Assembly: GCA_017523755.1 (NCBI GenBank)
Contig: JAFWWA010000051.1
Span: 1 to 38,000 of the forward strand
Length of the DNA stretch: 38,000 nt
Source of the DNA: Christensenellaceae bacterium
GTDB taxonomy: Bacteria; Bacillota; Clostridia; Christensenellales; Christensenellaceae
Direction: 5' to 3'
The translations under genes and the position numbers were made by a program. This document shows, piece after piece, positions 1 through 7,770 of this stretch. How positions within the stretch are numbered: the first letter of the stretch is position 1; each line of letters starts with the position of its first letter. The notes below the pieces were generated by a model. That model was not told the origin of the DNA. It did not search any database and saw nothing but the letters and a program-made list of their open reading frames with translations.

Positions 1-129
1 TCACCGGGCTATGTAAGGAGGCTTATTCTTCTGAAAAGAAAAAGACGCCCGGCAGAAGAGCTTTCTGCTGAACGTCTCAAAACGGATAAAGAAGGATACA
101 AATGGGCAGATTCCATCAGAATCTGTTAA
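1..129 (+). CDS. possible 3' end of a truncated CDS, unidentified
   Basis: Frame 1 is open from the window edge to a TAA at 127-129, giving about 42 basic residues that end in WADSIRIC. I do not recognise it. Its position just before an inverted-repeat element (167-276) would suit the tail of a transposase, but that is inference. Against it being real, the stretch also contains a minus-strand terminator-like hairpin (43-78) and a second small hairpin (107-125). Confidence is low. Confidence 0.2.
   Translation, partial: SPGYVRRLILLKRKRRPAEELSAERLKTDKEGYKWADSIRIC
43..78 (-). terminator. terminator-like hairpin reading leftwards
   Basis: An outer stem AGACG (43-47)/CGTCT (74-78) encloses an inner stem GCAGAA (52-57)/TTCTGC (63-68). 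Read on the minus strand the hairpin is followed by a T-rich run (TTTTTCTTTTC). It could be a second stop for rpsI transcripts or the end of a short unannotated minus-strand transcript. No promoter or gene for such a transcript was identified. Confidence 0.4.
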
Positions 130-166
130 ACGTTCCTGCGTCTCCGAAATATGAGTTCACCGTGGT

Positions 167-276
167 CTGAGACAATAACTGATGTCTTAAGTATCATCGC
201 CAAAAATGGGAGCAAACAGACTTCTTATACTCCCTCATTTTCGATTTTTTGTCTCATTCATTAACTATTGTCTCAG
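167..276. repeat. MITE-like palindromic element with 11-bp inverted repeats
   Basis: CTGAGACAATA at 167-177 is perfectly repeated in inverse orientation at 266-276. The core TGAGACAA also occurs a third time (inverse, 249-256). Between them an inner imperfect inverted repeat (AAAATGGGAG facing CTCCCTCATTTT, about 203-240) lets the whole 110 bp fold into one long hairpin. There is no coding potential. The shape suits a miniature inverted-repeat element or an IS remnant. Target-site duplications were not recognised. Confidence 0.45.
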
Positions 277-352
277 TATTAACTACTAAATCCCCGATAA
301 AATCCCTGATTCGCCATCAAAAACCGTCAAAGATTCACGGGCATAAAAAAGA

Positions 353-377
353 CCCCGGAAATGGCGTATTTCCGGGG
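353..377. terminator. rpsI operon terminator
   Basis: A 10-bp GC-rich stem (353-362 with 368-377) has a 5-nt loop. On the minus strand it is followed by TTTTTT and lies 24 nt past the rpsI stop. A T-run on the plus side also makes it potentially bidirectional. Confidence 0.93.
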
Positions 378-401
378 TTTTTCGACTCTTGTTGGGTCTG
401 A

Positions 402-788
402 TTAACGCTTCGAGAACTGAGGTGCTCTGCGCGCGGCCTTTAAGCCGTACTTCTTTCTCTCTTTCATTCTCGGATCTCTTGTGAGGAACCCTGCCTTTTT
501 GACAACAGGTCTTAAATCAGCATTAGCTTCACAGAGAGCCCTTGCTATACCGTGACGGATAGCTCCGGCCTGCCCTGTATAACCGCCGCCTGTAACGGTA
601 GCCACTACATCGTAGCTTCCGAGGGTCTCAGTCAGAACGAGAGGGGAACGGACGAGCATCTTTAAGGTCTCATATCCGAAATACTCTTCGATATCTCTTT
701 TATTGATCGTTATATTTCCGCTGCCGGGCAGGAGTCTGACACGGGCAATGGATTTTTTTCTTCTACCGGTACCTAAATACTGTTCCAT
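402..788 (-). CDS. rpsI: 30S ribosomal protein S9
   Basis: S9 of 128 residues sits in the small-subunit head, and its C-terminal tail reaches the peptidyl-tRNA site. The family pattern is clear: an N-terminal [12 protein letters not shown] stretch, the [19 protein letters not shown] core and the conserved basic end [17 protein letters not shown]. The tail is complete, so the gene is intact. It follows rplM by 18 nt, the usual L13-S9 pair, and is the last gene before the terminator at 353-377. The ATG is preceded by a GGAGG-type site. Confidence 0.98.
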   Translation of the reverse strand: MEQYLGTGRRKKSIARVRLLPGSGNITINKRDIEEYFGYETLKMLVRSPLVLTETLGSYDVVATVTGGGYTGQAGAIRHGIARALCEANADLRPVVKKAGFLTRDPRMKERKKYGLKAARRAPQFSKR

Positions 789-806
789 TTATGTTTCCTC
801 CTTGGC

Positions 807-1235
807 TTAGAGCTCGATGGTCTCAGGCTGCTGTGCCTGCTGCTTGTGCTCTGCACCTTTGTAGCAGTGGAGCTTCTTGATCATTTTTCTTCCGAGTATG
901 GTCTTCGGGAGCATCCTGCGTACGCCTTCGTAGAAGAGAAGATCGCTCTTGTTTGCCATCATTTCCTTGTACGGAGTCTCCTTTAAAGAACCGACATATC
1001 CGGAATGTCTGCGATAGAACTTATCGTTCAGTTTGTTTCCCGTAAAAACAAGTTTATCTGTATTAAGCACGATGACATAGTCACCGCAGTCAACATTAGG
1101 TGTATATTCAGGCTTGTTCTTACCGATAAGGATAGTCGCTACCTGGCTTGCCAATCTGCCGAATGTTTTTCCTTCAGCATCTACGACATACCATTTTTTA
1201 AGAACTTCGCCTTCTTTTGCCATGTATGTTTTCAT
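807..1235 (-). CDS. rplM: 50S ribosomal protein L13
   Basis: L13 (142 residues) is an early-assembling large-subunit protein. Recognisable segments are the N-terminal [16 protein letters not shown], the central [15 protein letters not shown] and the [15 protein letters not shown] helix. The C-terminus ends in a Q-rich stretch ([13 protein letters not shown]). The gene is paired with rpsI and preceded by its own promoter inside truA (1310-1338) and a roughly 70-nt leader with a hairpin. Firmicutes commonly regulate this pair through an L13-binding leader, so autoregulation is plausible here. Confidence 0.98.
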   Translation of the reverse strand: MKTYMAKEGEVLKKWYVVDAEGKTFGRLASQVATILIGKNKPEYTPNVDCGDYVIVLNTDKLVFTGNKLNDKFYRRHSGYVGSLKETPYKEMMANKSDLLFYEGVRRMLPKTILGRKMIKKLHCYKGAEHKQQAQQPETIEL

Positions 1236-1303
1236 TAGGCTTTCCTTTCAAAGAATCAATATTTGCGTATCCTCGGATCGGGGCCGTGATCAAAGGTCGT
1301 GCA
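1236..1303 (-). promoter_or_regulatory. rplM leader, probable L13-type regulatory leader
   Basis: From the predicted start near 1303 to the rplM ATG the transcript carries a hairpin: 1271-1279 pairs with 1288-1296, nine positions with one mismatch and one GU, around an 8-nt loop. An L13 autoregulatory leader is known upstream of rplM in Firmicutes. I infer the same role from position and structure, not from a matched consensus. Confidence 0.5.
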
Positions 1304-1309
1304 TTGTTT

Positions 1310-1338
1310 ATTTTATATTCTTAAAAGTTCGGTGTCAA
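1310..1338 (-). promoter_or_regulatory. sigma-A promoter for rplM-rpsI
   Basis: The -35 is a perfect TTGACA (1333-1338 on the minus strand), the spacer is 17 bp, and the -10 is TAAAAT (1310-1315). The -35 box lies inside the last codons of truA. This uncouples rplM-rpsI from the ecf-truA genes. Confidence 0.8.
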
Positions 1339-2139
1339 CGGTTTTATCTGAAATTTTTGATACTCCTCAATAAGACCGGTGTCATCGGGCTCTTTAAGGT
1401 CCTCGTCATAGAGCACCTCCATCATGGTGAGCCCTTTAGCGGGCATCGTCTTTCCCACTAGCACTCTGTCCTTTTTTATGAACGCATCCTTTATAACTGA
1501 AGGCTCAAGCTTCCCTGACCCTATGTCGGCAAGGGTCCCTGCTATTATCCTAACCATGTTGTAAAGGAACCCGTTTCCCCAGATATCTATGAGTATATAT
1601 CTGTCCTTCCTGGTTATCTCAGCTTTATATATGATCCTTTCGGTCGTTTTTATATCGCTCCCGGCACTTGAGAACGCGGTAAAATCATGTTTTCCAAGAA
1701 GATCCTCCGCTGCTTTTTCCATCAGCGCGTCATCAAGGCTGTAATACACATGGGCCGAATACCTATTTAAGACCGCGTTGTCATGCACATCGTTATATAT
1801 GACATATCTGTAGTGCTTTATCCTGGCGTCAAGCGTGGCGTGGAATCTTTCAGCTGCCTCCTCTGACTTTCTTATCCTTATGTCGCGGGGAAGCTTGGTA
1901 TTGAGCGCGAACGCTATCTTCTCGGGCGGTATGCTGCATCCCGTGACAAAATGAGCGGTCTGTCCCAGCGCGTGTACTCCCGCGTCTGTCCTTCCCGCTC
2001 CCTGAACGCACACCTTTTCTCCGCTCACGAGCTCCCAGGCCTCCTCTACGACCTGCTGGACGCTCAGCGCGTTCTTCTGTCTCTGCCAGCCGCTGTAGCC
2101 GGTCCCGTCATATTCTATTATGAGTTTGATCTTTTTCAT
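1321..2139 (-). CDS. truA: tRNA pseudouridine(38-40) synthase TruA
   Basis: TruA converts U38-U40 in the anticodon arm of many tRNAs to pseudouridine. The 272-residue product has the N-terminal IEYDGTGYSGWQRQ motif and the catalytic loop GAGRTDAGVHALGQ with the nucleophile Asp52. The second conserved region (FTAFSS, about 155) and NGFLYNMVRIIAGTL near 205 follow. Its start overlaps the ecfT stop (TGATG arrangement), so the two are translationally coupled. The normal family length argues for an intact gene. Confidence 0.97.
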   Translation of the reverse strand: MKKIKLIIEYDGTGYSGWQRQKNALSVQQVVEEAWELVSGEKVCVQGAGRTDAGVHALGQTAHFVTGCSIPPEKIAFALNTKLPRDIRIRKSEEAAERFHATLDARIKHYRYVIYNDVHDNAVLNRYSAHVYYSLDDALMEKAAEDLLGKHDFTAFSSAGSDIKTTERIIYKAEITRKDRYILIDIWGNGFLYNMVRIIAGTLADIGSGKLEPSVIKDAFIKKDRVLVGKTMPAKGLTMMEVLYDEDLKEPDDTGLIEEYQKFQIKPLTPNF

Positions 2140-2933
2140 CAGTATCCAAGCGCTATCACGATCACGACGAGCCCCACTGCGGCAAAAGCAAAGAGGTCTC
2201 TTTTATGGAAGTGCGACACCCTCATCTTCGTCCTTCCCTCGCCGCCGTTATAACACCTTGCCTCCATGGCGAGCGCTAGATCGTAGGCTCTCCTGAACGC
2301 AGACACGAAAAGCGGGACGAGCAACGGGACCAGGGCCTTGGCCTTCTTTATGAGGCCGCCCTCTTCGAAATCGGCTCCCCTTGCCGTCTGGGCCTTCATG
2401 ATCTTGTCCGTCTCTTCAAGGAGCGTAGGGATGAACCGAAGGGCGATGCTCATCATAAGAGCTATCTCATGCACCGGGAACCCTATTTTACTCAGCGGCT
2501 TGAGCAGCCTCTCAAGAGCCGTCGTGAGCTCCATCGGCGAAGTGGTGAGCGTCATCATGGTGCTCGACAAAACGAGCAGCACCAACCTTACCACGGTGAT
2601 GACAGACTGCCTTAGACCCTCAAGAGTTATCTTAATGAAACGCCATTCAAATATGACCGTCTCCCCGCTTATGAAGAAAAGGTTTATGACGAACGTGAAA
2701 AGGGCGATCGGAAGTATCGGTTTTATCCCGTTATATACAAATCTTGCCCCCACCTTCGATATGACGGCGGTCAAAACGAGCAGCGCCGCAACACAAAGAT
2801 ATCCTATATATGTATGGACGAAGAATATGATCACTATCAGGACCAGCGTCAGTATCAGCTTTGTCCTCGCGTCCATTTTATGTATCGGGGATTCGCCCGG
2901 GAAATACTGACCGAGAGTGATATCCTTAATCAT
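2139..2933 (-). CDS. ecfT: ECF transporter transmembrane protein EcfT
   Basis: EcfT is the membrane scaffold that links the two ATPases EcfA1 and EcfA2 to exchangeable vitamin-binding S-components. The 264-residue protein has several hydrophobic helices (about 28-60, 70-90, 105-125, 245-263) and the N-terminal GQYFPGESPIHKMDARTK motif. The two cytoplasmic coupling motifs are AQTARGADFEEGG and AMEARCYNGGEGRT. The second reads ARC where many homologues have ARG. It overlaps ecfA2 by 8 nt and truA by 1 nt. No S-component gene is in the window, as expected for a shared group II module. Confidence 0.96.
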   Translation of the reverse strand: MIKDITLGQYFPGESPIHKMDARTKLILTLVLIVIIFFVHTYIGYLCVAALLVLTAVISKVGARFVYNGIKPILPIALFTFVINLFFISGETVIFEWRFIKITLEGLRQSVITVVRLVLLVLSSTMMTLTTSPMELTTALERLLKPLSKIGFPVHEIALMMSIALRFIPTLLEETDKIMKAQTARGADFEEGGLIKKAKALVPLLVPLFVSAFRRAYDLALAMEARCYNGGEGRTKMRVSHFHKRDLFAFAAVGLVVIVIALGY

Positions 2934-3783
2934 CTTTTCCTCCCAGCAGTTTCTTAAGCTCCCTTATAAGGGCGTCCTTCGTTATTATCTCCCTGTCTAT
3001 ATCTATTCCCCTGTCGCGGAGCTTCTGTATGACCTTGCCCGTCTCGGGAAGGTCGAGGCCTGCTCTTTTAAGATGCCCGTATCTTGAGAACACCTCATTG
3101 GGAGTTCCGTCAAGATAGACCTTGCCCTGATAGAGCGCTATGACCCTCGTCGAATATTCCGCAAGATCATCCATATTGTGGGAGATCATTATGACCGTCT
3201 TCCCGCCGCGGTTAAGGTCCCTTACCATCTCCATGAAATCCTGCCTGCCTATGGGATCGAGACCGGCTATCGGCTCATCGAGTATGAGTATCTGCGGATC
3301 GGTAGCGAGCACTCCCGCTATGGCTACCTTCCTCTTCTCTCCTCCCGAGAGCTCGAACGGGGATTTTTCCCTGAACGTCTCATAATCCAGCCCGACAAGT
3401 TCCATGGCTTTCCTTACCTTAACGGCGACCTCATCCTCTGTGAAGCCGGCCTTCGTGGGACCAAATGCTATGTCCTTTTCCACGGTCTCCTCGAAAAGCT
3501 GGTATTCGGGATACTGGAAGAGCACGCCTATCTTCCTTCTGAGCTTCTTCTTGTCATAGCCCTTCTGGTTTATGTCTTCCCCGTCAAGATATATCTTCCC
3601 GGCGGTAGGCTTTATAAGACCTGCTATGAGCTGTATAAAGGTGGACTTGCCGCTCCCGGTATGTCCGATAAGACTCGTGAAGCTGCCGTCATCTATCGTA
3701 ACGCTGATATCTTCCAGGGCCACGTGTGAGAACGGGGTGCCCGGGGCATATTCAAATCTTAATCCTTCTGTAGTGATCGGCAT
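2926..3783 (-). CDS. ecfA2: ECF transporter ATP-binding protein EcfA2
   Basis: This is the second ATPase of the ECF energy module (285 residues). It has Walker A GHTGSGKST (40-48), the Q-loop FQYPEYQLFEETVEKDIAFGP, the ABC signature LSGGEKRKVAIAG, Walker B ILILDEPIAGLDP and the switch histidine in MISHNMDD. The FPEYQ-like Q-helix segment is typical of EcfA proteins and differs from ordinary importers. Its start lies 25 nt inside the end of ecfA1, with GGAGG unusually close (4 nt) to the ATG. Confidence 0.96.
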   Translation of the reverse strand: MPITTEGLRFEYAPGTPFSHVALEDISVTIDDGSFTSLIGHTGSGKSTFIQLIAGLIKPTAGKIYLDGEDINQKGYDKKKLRRKIGVLFQYPEYQLFEETVEKDIAFGPTKAGFTEDEVAVKVRKAMELVGLDYETFREKSPFELSGGEKRKVAIAGVLATDPQILILDEPIAGLDPIGRQDFMEMVRDLNRGGKTVIMISHNMDDLAEYSTRVIALYQGKVYLDGTPNEVFSRYGHLKRAGLDLPETGKVIQKLRDRGIDIDREIITKDALIRELKKLLGGKDD

Positions 3784-4601
3784 ATCCCCTCCACAAGCTC
3801 GTCTACCGTGAGCGCCTGACCTATATCGAAGCCCTCGTCCTTAAGACGGTATGCGACATCCGATGCGAACGGGGGTATGAGCCCCGCCCTCATAAGAAGA
3901 TCCCGTTTCCGGAATATCTCCCCCGGAGTGCCCTCGTCCTCTATCCTGCCCTTTATCATTACGACGACCCTGTCGGCGTCGACGGTCTCTTCCATGAAAT
4001 GCGTTATGAGCACGATAGTCTTCTTTTCCACCTTGTTAAGGTAGTTTATAGTAGCCATGACTTCCTTGCGTCCCACGGGATCGAGCATGGAAGTCGATTC
4101 GTCAAATATTATGATCTTCGGATCCATAGCAAGCACGCCGGCTATGGCTACCCGCTGCTTCTGTCCGCCCGACAGCATATGCGGGGATCTTTTTCCGAAA
4201 TCCCCCATATTGACCATGTTGAGCGCCAGATATACCTTCTCTATTATGTCTTCCTGCCTGACGCCGAGGTTCTCGGGTCCGAAAGCCACATCCTCCTCGA
4301 CCACGGTGGCCACGATCTGGTTGTCGGGATTCTGGAAGACCATCCCTGCGGAACGCCTTATCTCTATGACGTTGTCCTCCTCCGATGTATCGAGCCCGTT
4401 CGTGAACATCTTTCCTTCAGAGGGCACAAGAAGAGCGTTTATATGCTTTGCCAGAGTGGATTTCCCGCTGCCGTTGTGTCCGAGCACGGCAACGAATTCC
4501 CCTTCGCGCACGCGAAGATCGACGCCGTCGAGCGCCGGTCTCTTTGGTGTCTCTGTCTCGTATCTGTACGTCAGTCCTTCAGACCTTATGATCTCTTCCA
4601 T
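3759..4601 (-). CDS. ecfA1: ECF transporter ATP-binding protein EcfA1
   Basis: This is the first ATPase of the ECF module (280 residues). Walker A is GHNGSGKST (41-49), followed by the Q-loop segment FQNPDNQIVATVVEEDVAFGPENLG, the signature LSGGQKQRVAIAG, Walker B IIIFDESTSMLDP and ITHFMEE. It opens the ecfA1-ecfA2-ecfT-truA unit directly downstream of the rplQ terminator. A good -10 but no clear -35 lies at 4645-4650. The module energises uptake of vitamins such as riboflavin, biotin or folate, depending on S-components encoded elsewhere. Confidence 0.96.
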   Translation of the reverse strand: MEEIIRSEGLTYRYETETPKRPALDGVDLRVREGEFVAVLGHNGSGKSTLAKHINALLVPSEGKMFTNGLDTSEEDNVIEIRRSAGMVFQNPDNQIVATVVEEDVAFGPENLGVRQEDIIEKVYLALNMVNMGDFGKRSPHMLSGGQKQRVAIAGVLAMDPKIIIFDESTSMLDPVGRKEVMATINYLNKVEKKTIVLITHFMEETVDADRVVVMIKGRIEDEGTPGEIFRKRDLLMRAGLIPPFASDVAYRLKDEGFDIGQALTVDELVEGICRSLQKD

Positions 4602-4644
4602 ATGTTCCTCTCTGGCTTTTTTCCGTAAGAGACGGTTCTAGGTA

Positions 4645-4650
4645 ATTATA
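4645..4650 (-). promoter_or_regulatory. -10 box of a putative ecfA1 promoter
   Basis: A perfect TATAAT on the minus strand lies 44 nt upstream of the ecfA1 ATG, between the rplQ terminator and the gene. The -35 position falls in the T-run of the rplQ terminator and has little similarity to consensus, so the promoter is only tentative. Confidence 0.4.
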
Positions 4651-4674
4651 CAACATAAAAGGATATAAAAAAAT

Positions 4675-4702
4675 AAAACTTTGGAGGTAAGTCCAAAGTT
4701 TT
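4675..4702 (-). terminator. rplQ (alpha operon) terminator
   Basis: An 11-bp stem (4675-4685 with 4692-4702) with a 6-nt loop is followed on the minus strand by ATTTTTTTAT. It starts 14 nt after the rplQ stop and ends the ribosomal superoperon. Confidence 0.9.
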
Positions 4703-4715
4703 ATTCATCAGCTGA

Positions 4716-5228
4716 TCACACGAGCTCAAGGATGACCATGTCAGCCGCGTCGCCGCGTCTCTGTCCGAGCTTCAGCATCCTGGTGTAGCCGCCGCCCTGA
4801 CCTGTCTTTTCCTTCTTCTCGGCATATTTGGGAGCGAGATCTCTGAATACCTTTTCGATTACAGGATGCCTGTTCTCATTCTCACGCTTCTTGTAATTGT
4901 ACTTGGATTCCTTATCTCCCTTTGCCAGCGGGATGTCATAGAGATATGACATGAGGTCGCGCCTTACTGCAAGCTTTTCAGCAGAGTCGACTGTGAATTC
5001 CTTCTCGACCTTGTTTCCCTTATCGTCAAAAACAGACTTTGTGACAGTAACGTTCTTATCATATACGCGTACGGCTTTGGCAATGAGCTTCTCAGCTTCT
5101 GCCTTTACGGCCTTCGCTCTCGTCTCTGTAGTAGTGATCTTCCCGTTCCAGATAAGCGCTGTAACCTGATTGCGCAGAAGCGCTTTTCTAGGAGCAGAAG
5201 CTTTACTAAGTTTTCTGATTTTAGCCAC
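4716..5228 (-). CDS. rplQ: 50S ribosomal protein L17, long form
   Basis: L17 binds domain III of 23S rRNA near the exit tunnel. At 170 residues it is about 50 longer than the Bacillus or E. coli protein. The N-terminal RKLSKASAPRKALLRN helix and the C-terminal GGYTRMLKLGQRRGDAADMVILELV segment are canonical. The extra residues lie between them: about 56-88 (VYDKNVTVTKSVFDDKG region) and 100-122 (a charged KYNYKKRENENR stretch). The start is GTG with AGGAGG 8 nt upstream. It is the last gene of the alpha operon. Confidence 0.97.
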   Translation of the reverse strand: MAKIRKLSKASAPRKALLRNQVTALIWNGKITTTETRAKAVKAEAEKLIAKAVRVYDKNVTVTKSVFDDKGNKVEKEFTVDSAEKLAVRRDLMSYLYDIPLAKGDKESKYNYKKRENENRHPVIEKVFRDLAPKYAEKKEKTGQGGGYTRMLKLGQRRGDAADMVILELV

Positions 5229-5241
5229 AGCTTAATCCTCC

Positions 5242-6186
5242 TCAGTTGCTCTGACGCAGATGGAGCCCCATCGAAGCCAGCTTCTGCTGAACTTCATCAA
5301 GTGACTTCCTGCCCAGATTGCGTACTTTCATCATTTCTTCCTCATTCTTCTGGATGAGTTCCTCGACTGTATTGATCCCGGCCCTCTTCAGGCAGTTGTA
5401 TGAACGGACCGAAAGATCAAGTTCTTCTATCGTCGTATCGAGCTGTTTTTCCCTCTTCTCAGAATCCTTGACGACCATTATCTCGACGTCATCGGCCTGA
5501 TCGGTGAGCTCCGTGAACTGTGTAAGATACTCTGTGAGGATCTTGCTTGCAAGGGATACGGCCTCTCCGGCAGTTGTCGTCCCGTCGGTCCAGACCTCAA
5601 GCGTAAGGCTCTCAAGGTCGGTCCTCTGCTCCACTCTGGTCTCATCGACAGTGAAATTCACCTTCGTGACGGGAGTGAACAGGGAATCTACCGGTATGAC
5701 TCCTATCTGTATGTTGGGAGTCTTGTTATTGTCGGCCAGTACGTATCCGCGGCCCCTCTCCATCGTCATCTCGATATGGAGAGAAGCGCCCTCATCAAGA
5801 GTAGCGATATGCAGCTCGGGATTGATGATCTCGACCTCAGAGTCGTGCACTATATCACCGGCTTTGATCTCACAGGGGCCCACAGCGTCTATGACGAGGG
5901 TCTTCTGCGCATCCGAGAACATCTTTGCGCGGATGAGCTTGATATTGAGCACGATATTGGTAACATCTTCCCTGACACCCTGGATAACTGAAAATTCATG
6001 CAGTATCCCGTCGATCTGTATACTTGTTACAGCCGCACCGGGCAGGCAGGAAAGGAGTACTCTGCGAAGCGAGTTTCCTATTGTGATACCGAAACCTCTT
6101 TCGAGGGGACGCATAACAAATTTAGCATATTTCCAATCGGCACTATGATCGATACATTCTATTGTAGGCTTCTGAAATTCCAACAT
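5242..6186 (-). CDS. rpoA: DNA-directed RNA polymerase subunit alpha
   Basis: The alpha subunit (314 residues) dimerises to nucleate RNA polymerase assembly. Residues 1 to about 230 form the N-terminal dimerisation domain, with [24 protein letters not shown] at about 27-50. After a linker, residues about 245-314 form the C-terminal domain that contacts UP elements and activators ([17 protein letters not shown] and [15 protein letters not shown]). The gene lies between rpsD and rplQ, its usual place. The AT-rich sequence upstream of the rpsJ -35 box is a likely target of this C-terminal domain. Confidence 0.98.
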   Translation of the reverse strand: MLEFQKPTIECIDHSADWKYAKFVMRPLERGFGITIGNSLRRVLLSCLPGAAVTSIQIDGILHEFSVIQGVREDVTNIVLNIKLIRAKMFSDAQKTLVIDAVGPCEIKAGDIVHDSEVEIINPELHIATLDEGASLHIEMTMERGRGYVLADNNKTPNIQIGVIPVDSLFTPVTKVNFTVDETRVEQRTDLESLTLEVWTDGTTTAGEAVSLASKILTEYLTQFTELTDQADDVEIMVVKDSEKREKQLDTTIEELDLSVRSYNCLKRAGINTVEELIQKNEEEMMKVRNLGRKSLDEVQQKLASMGLHLRQSN

Positions 6187-6213
6187 AAAATTCCCCTCTC
6201 AATAAGCTGACTC

Positions 6214-6837
6214 TTACTTCGAATACAACTCGACGATGTTGTGCTCTTCGACGGTGAGATCGATATCGTCTCTCTCGGGCAGAGCAACGACTGTACCTTT
6301 AAGCTGATCAGGCTCAAATGTAAGCCACTTCGGCATCGGTCTTGCTTCTGCTTCCATAACGGCTTTCATCATGGGAGACTTGAAGCTTGACGCCTTGACA
6401 GCGATGACATCACCGGTATTCACGCGGAATGAAGGTATGTCGACTTTCTTTCCGTTTACGGTGATATGTCCGTGCATGACGATCTGTCTCGCCATAGCCC
6501 TGGACTTGCCGATACCGAGACGGTATACGACGTTGTCGAGTCTTCTCTCACAAAGAACGAGAAGAGTAACGCCTGTAGCGCCTCTGACTTTGGATGCTGT
6601 CTTGAAATATCCTCTGAACTGGCCTTCGAGCATACCGTATGCTCTCTTGACCTTCTGTTTCTCTCTTAACTGGATTCCGTACTCTGAGAGCTTCTTTCTG
6701 CGGGCACCGTGCTGTCCCGGAGCAGACTGACGCTTCACGAACGGGCAATTGACCGAATAGCAGCGATCTCCCTTTAAAAAGAGCTTAGCTCCTTCTCTGC
6801 GGCAGAGGCGGCATACGGGACCTGTATATCTAGCCAT
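6214..6837 (-). CDS. rpsD: 30S ribosomal protein S4, zinc-binding form
   Basis: S4 (207 residues) initiates 30S assembly by binding the 16S 5' domain. This copy is the C+ form: Cys9, Cys12, Cys26 and Cys31 can bind zinc. The S4 RNA-binding domain follows ([35 protein letters not shown], about 93-127). S4 is the autoregulator of alpha-type operons in E. coli and of rpsD in Bacillus. Here rpsD is fourth in a run that starts at rpmJ, and a structured gap before rpsM is a candidate control site. Confidence 0.98.
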   Translation of the reverse strand: MARYTGPVCRLCRREGAKLFLKGDRCYSVNCPFVKRQSAPGQHGARRKKLSEYGIQLREKQKVKRAYGMLEGQFRGYFKTASKVRGATGVTLLVLCERRLDNVVYRLGIGKSRAMARQIVMHGHITVNGKKVDIPSFRVNTGDVIAVKASSFKSPMMKAVMEAEARPMPKWLTFEPDQLKGTVVALPERDDIDLTVEEHNIVELYSK

Positions 6838-6851
6838 AATGCTTGACCTCC

Positions 6852-7247
6852 TTAAATTCTTCTGCGCTTAGGCGGGCGGCAGCCATTGTGCGGGATCGGT
6901 GTCACGTCCTTGATGAGCGTGATGCTGAGGCCTGCTGTCTGAAGTGCTCTTATAGCTGCTTCACGGCCTGCACCGGGTCCTTTTACAAAAACTTCCACTG
7001 TCCTGAGACCATGCTCCATAGCTGCCTTTGCGGCAGTCTCTGCAGCCATCTGTGCGGCGAACGGAGTGGACTTCCTTGATCCCCTGAATCCGAGAGCGCC
7101 TGAGCTGGACTGTGAGAGAGCATTTCCCTGCATATCCGTCATAGATACGATTGTGTTGTTGAAGGAGGAATGGATATGGGCCTGACCGCGCTCAATATTC
7201 TTCTTCTCTCTACGTTTTCTCGTAACAGTTCTTCCTTTGGGTGGCAC
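6852..7247 (-). CDS. rpsK: 30S ribosomal protein S11
   Basis: S11 (131 residues) lies on the 30S platform near the E site. The family pattern is complete: [36 protein letters not shown], and the C-terminal [18 protein letters not shown]. The start codon is GTG (gtg-cca-ccc), with GGAGGG a few bases upstream. It lies 14 nt after rpsM and 14 nt before rpsD. Confidence 0.98.
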   Translation of the reverse strand: MPPKGRTVTRKRREKKNIERGQAHIHSSFNNTIVSMTDMQGNALSQSSSGALGFRGSRKSTPFAAQMAAETAAKAAMEHGLRTVEVFVKGPGAGREAAIRALQTAGLSITLIKDVTPIPHNGCRPPKRRRI

Positions 7248-7261
7248 TGTTCATTCCCTCC

Positions 7262-7630
7262 TTATTTCTTCTTTCCGGCAACAGTCCTTCTGGGACCTTT
7301 GCGGGTTCTGGCGTTCGTCTTGCTGCGCTGTCCTCTTACGGGCAGGTTCCTTCTGTGACGGACTCCTCTGTAACAACCGATATCCACCAGTCTCTTTATA
7401 TTGAGGCTGATCTCTCTTTTCAAATCTCCCTCAACGAGAAGGTGGGTCTCGATATAATCTCTGATCTTGCCGGCATCATCTTCCGACAGATCCTTTCCTC
7501 TAATATCCGGATCAACACCGGTTTCAGCCAAGATCTTCTGAGATGTAGGCAGACCTATGCCGAAAATATATGTAAGGCCTACTTCTACACGCTTATCTCT
7601 GGGAATATCAATTCCTGCTATACGTGGCAT
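7262..7630 (-). CDS. rpsM: 30S ribosomal protein S13
   Basis: S13 (122 residues) is in the 30S head and forms intersubunit bridges with L5. It shows [26 protein letters not shown] at the N-terminus, the helix-two-turn-helix region and the basic tail [24 protein letters not shown]. Unlike every other gap in the superoperon, the space between this gene and rpmJ upstream is 140 nt and looks structured. GGAGG sits about 10 nt before the ATG. Confidence 0.98.
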   Translation of the reverse strand: MPRIAGIDIPRDKRVEVGLTYIFGIGLPTSQKILAETGVDPDIRGKDLSEDDAGKIRDYIETHLLVEGDLKREISLNIKRLVDIGCYRGVRHRRNLPVRGQRSKTNARTRKGPRRTVAGKKK

Positions 7631-7770
7631 TTGATTTCTTACCTCCGAGGTATTCTATATACAGCTTTCTTATTCAGATGATTACGCCCTTTTTCAAGAT
7701 CCGGTCGTCGCAACCTTGACCGTATCCAGCCGCTGAAATCGGTAATAACTTTCTAATTAAATAAGCTGTT
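7631..7770 (-). promoter_or_regulatory. structured rpmJ-rpsM intergenic leader
   Basis: The 140-nt gap holds a long-range 7-bp stem: ACAGCTT right after the rpmJ stop (7763-7769) pairs with AAGCTGT (7661-7667). The stem is extended by TTATT/AATAA across a small bulge. The roughly 95 nt enclosed contain GC-rich small hairpins (for example CAG-CGG-CTG and GGTC/GACC). The closing stem ends about 25 nt before the rpsM ribosome binding site. In E. coli S4 represses the alpha operon from a pseudoknot at rpsM. An equivalent role here is inference. Confidence 0.5.

Noticed and set aside
3178-3729. 183-residue plus-strand frame opposite ecfA2
   Set aside because: Mirror of conserved ABC ATPase codons; no independent signal.
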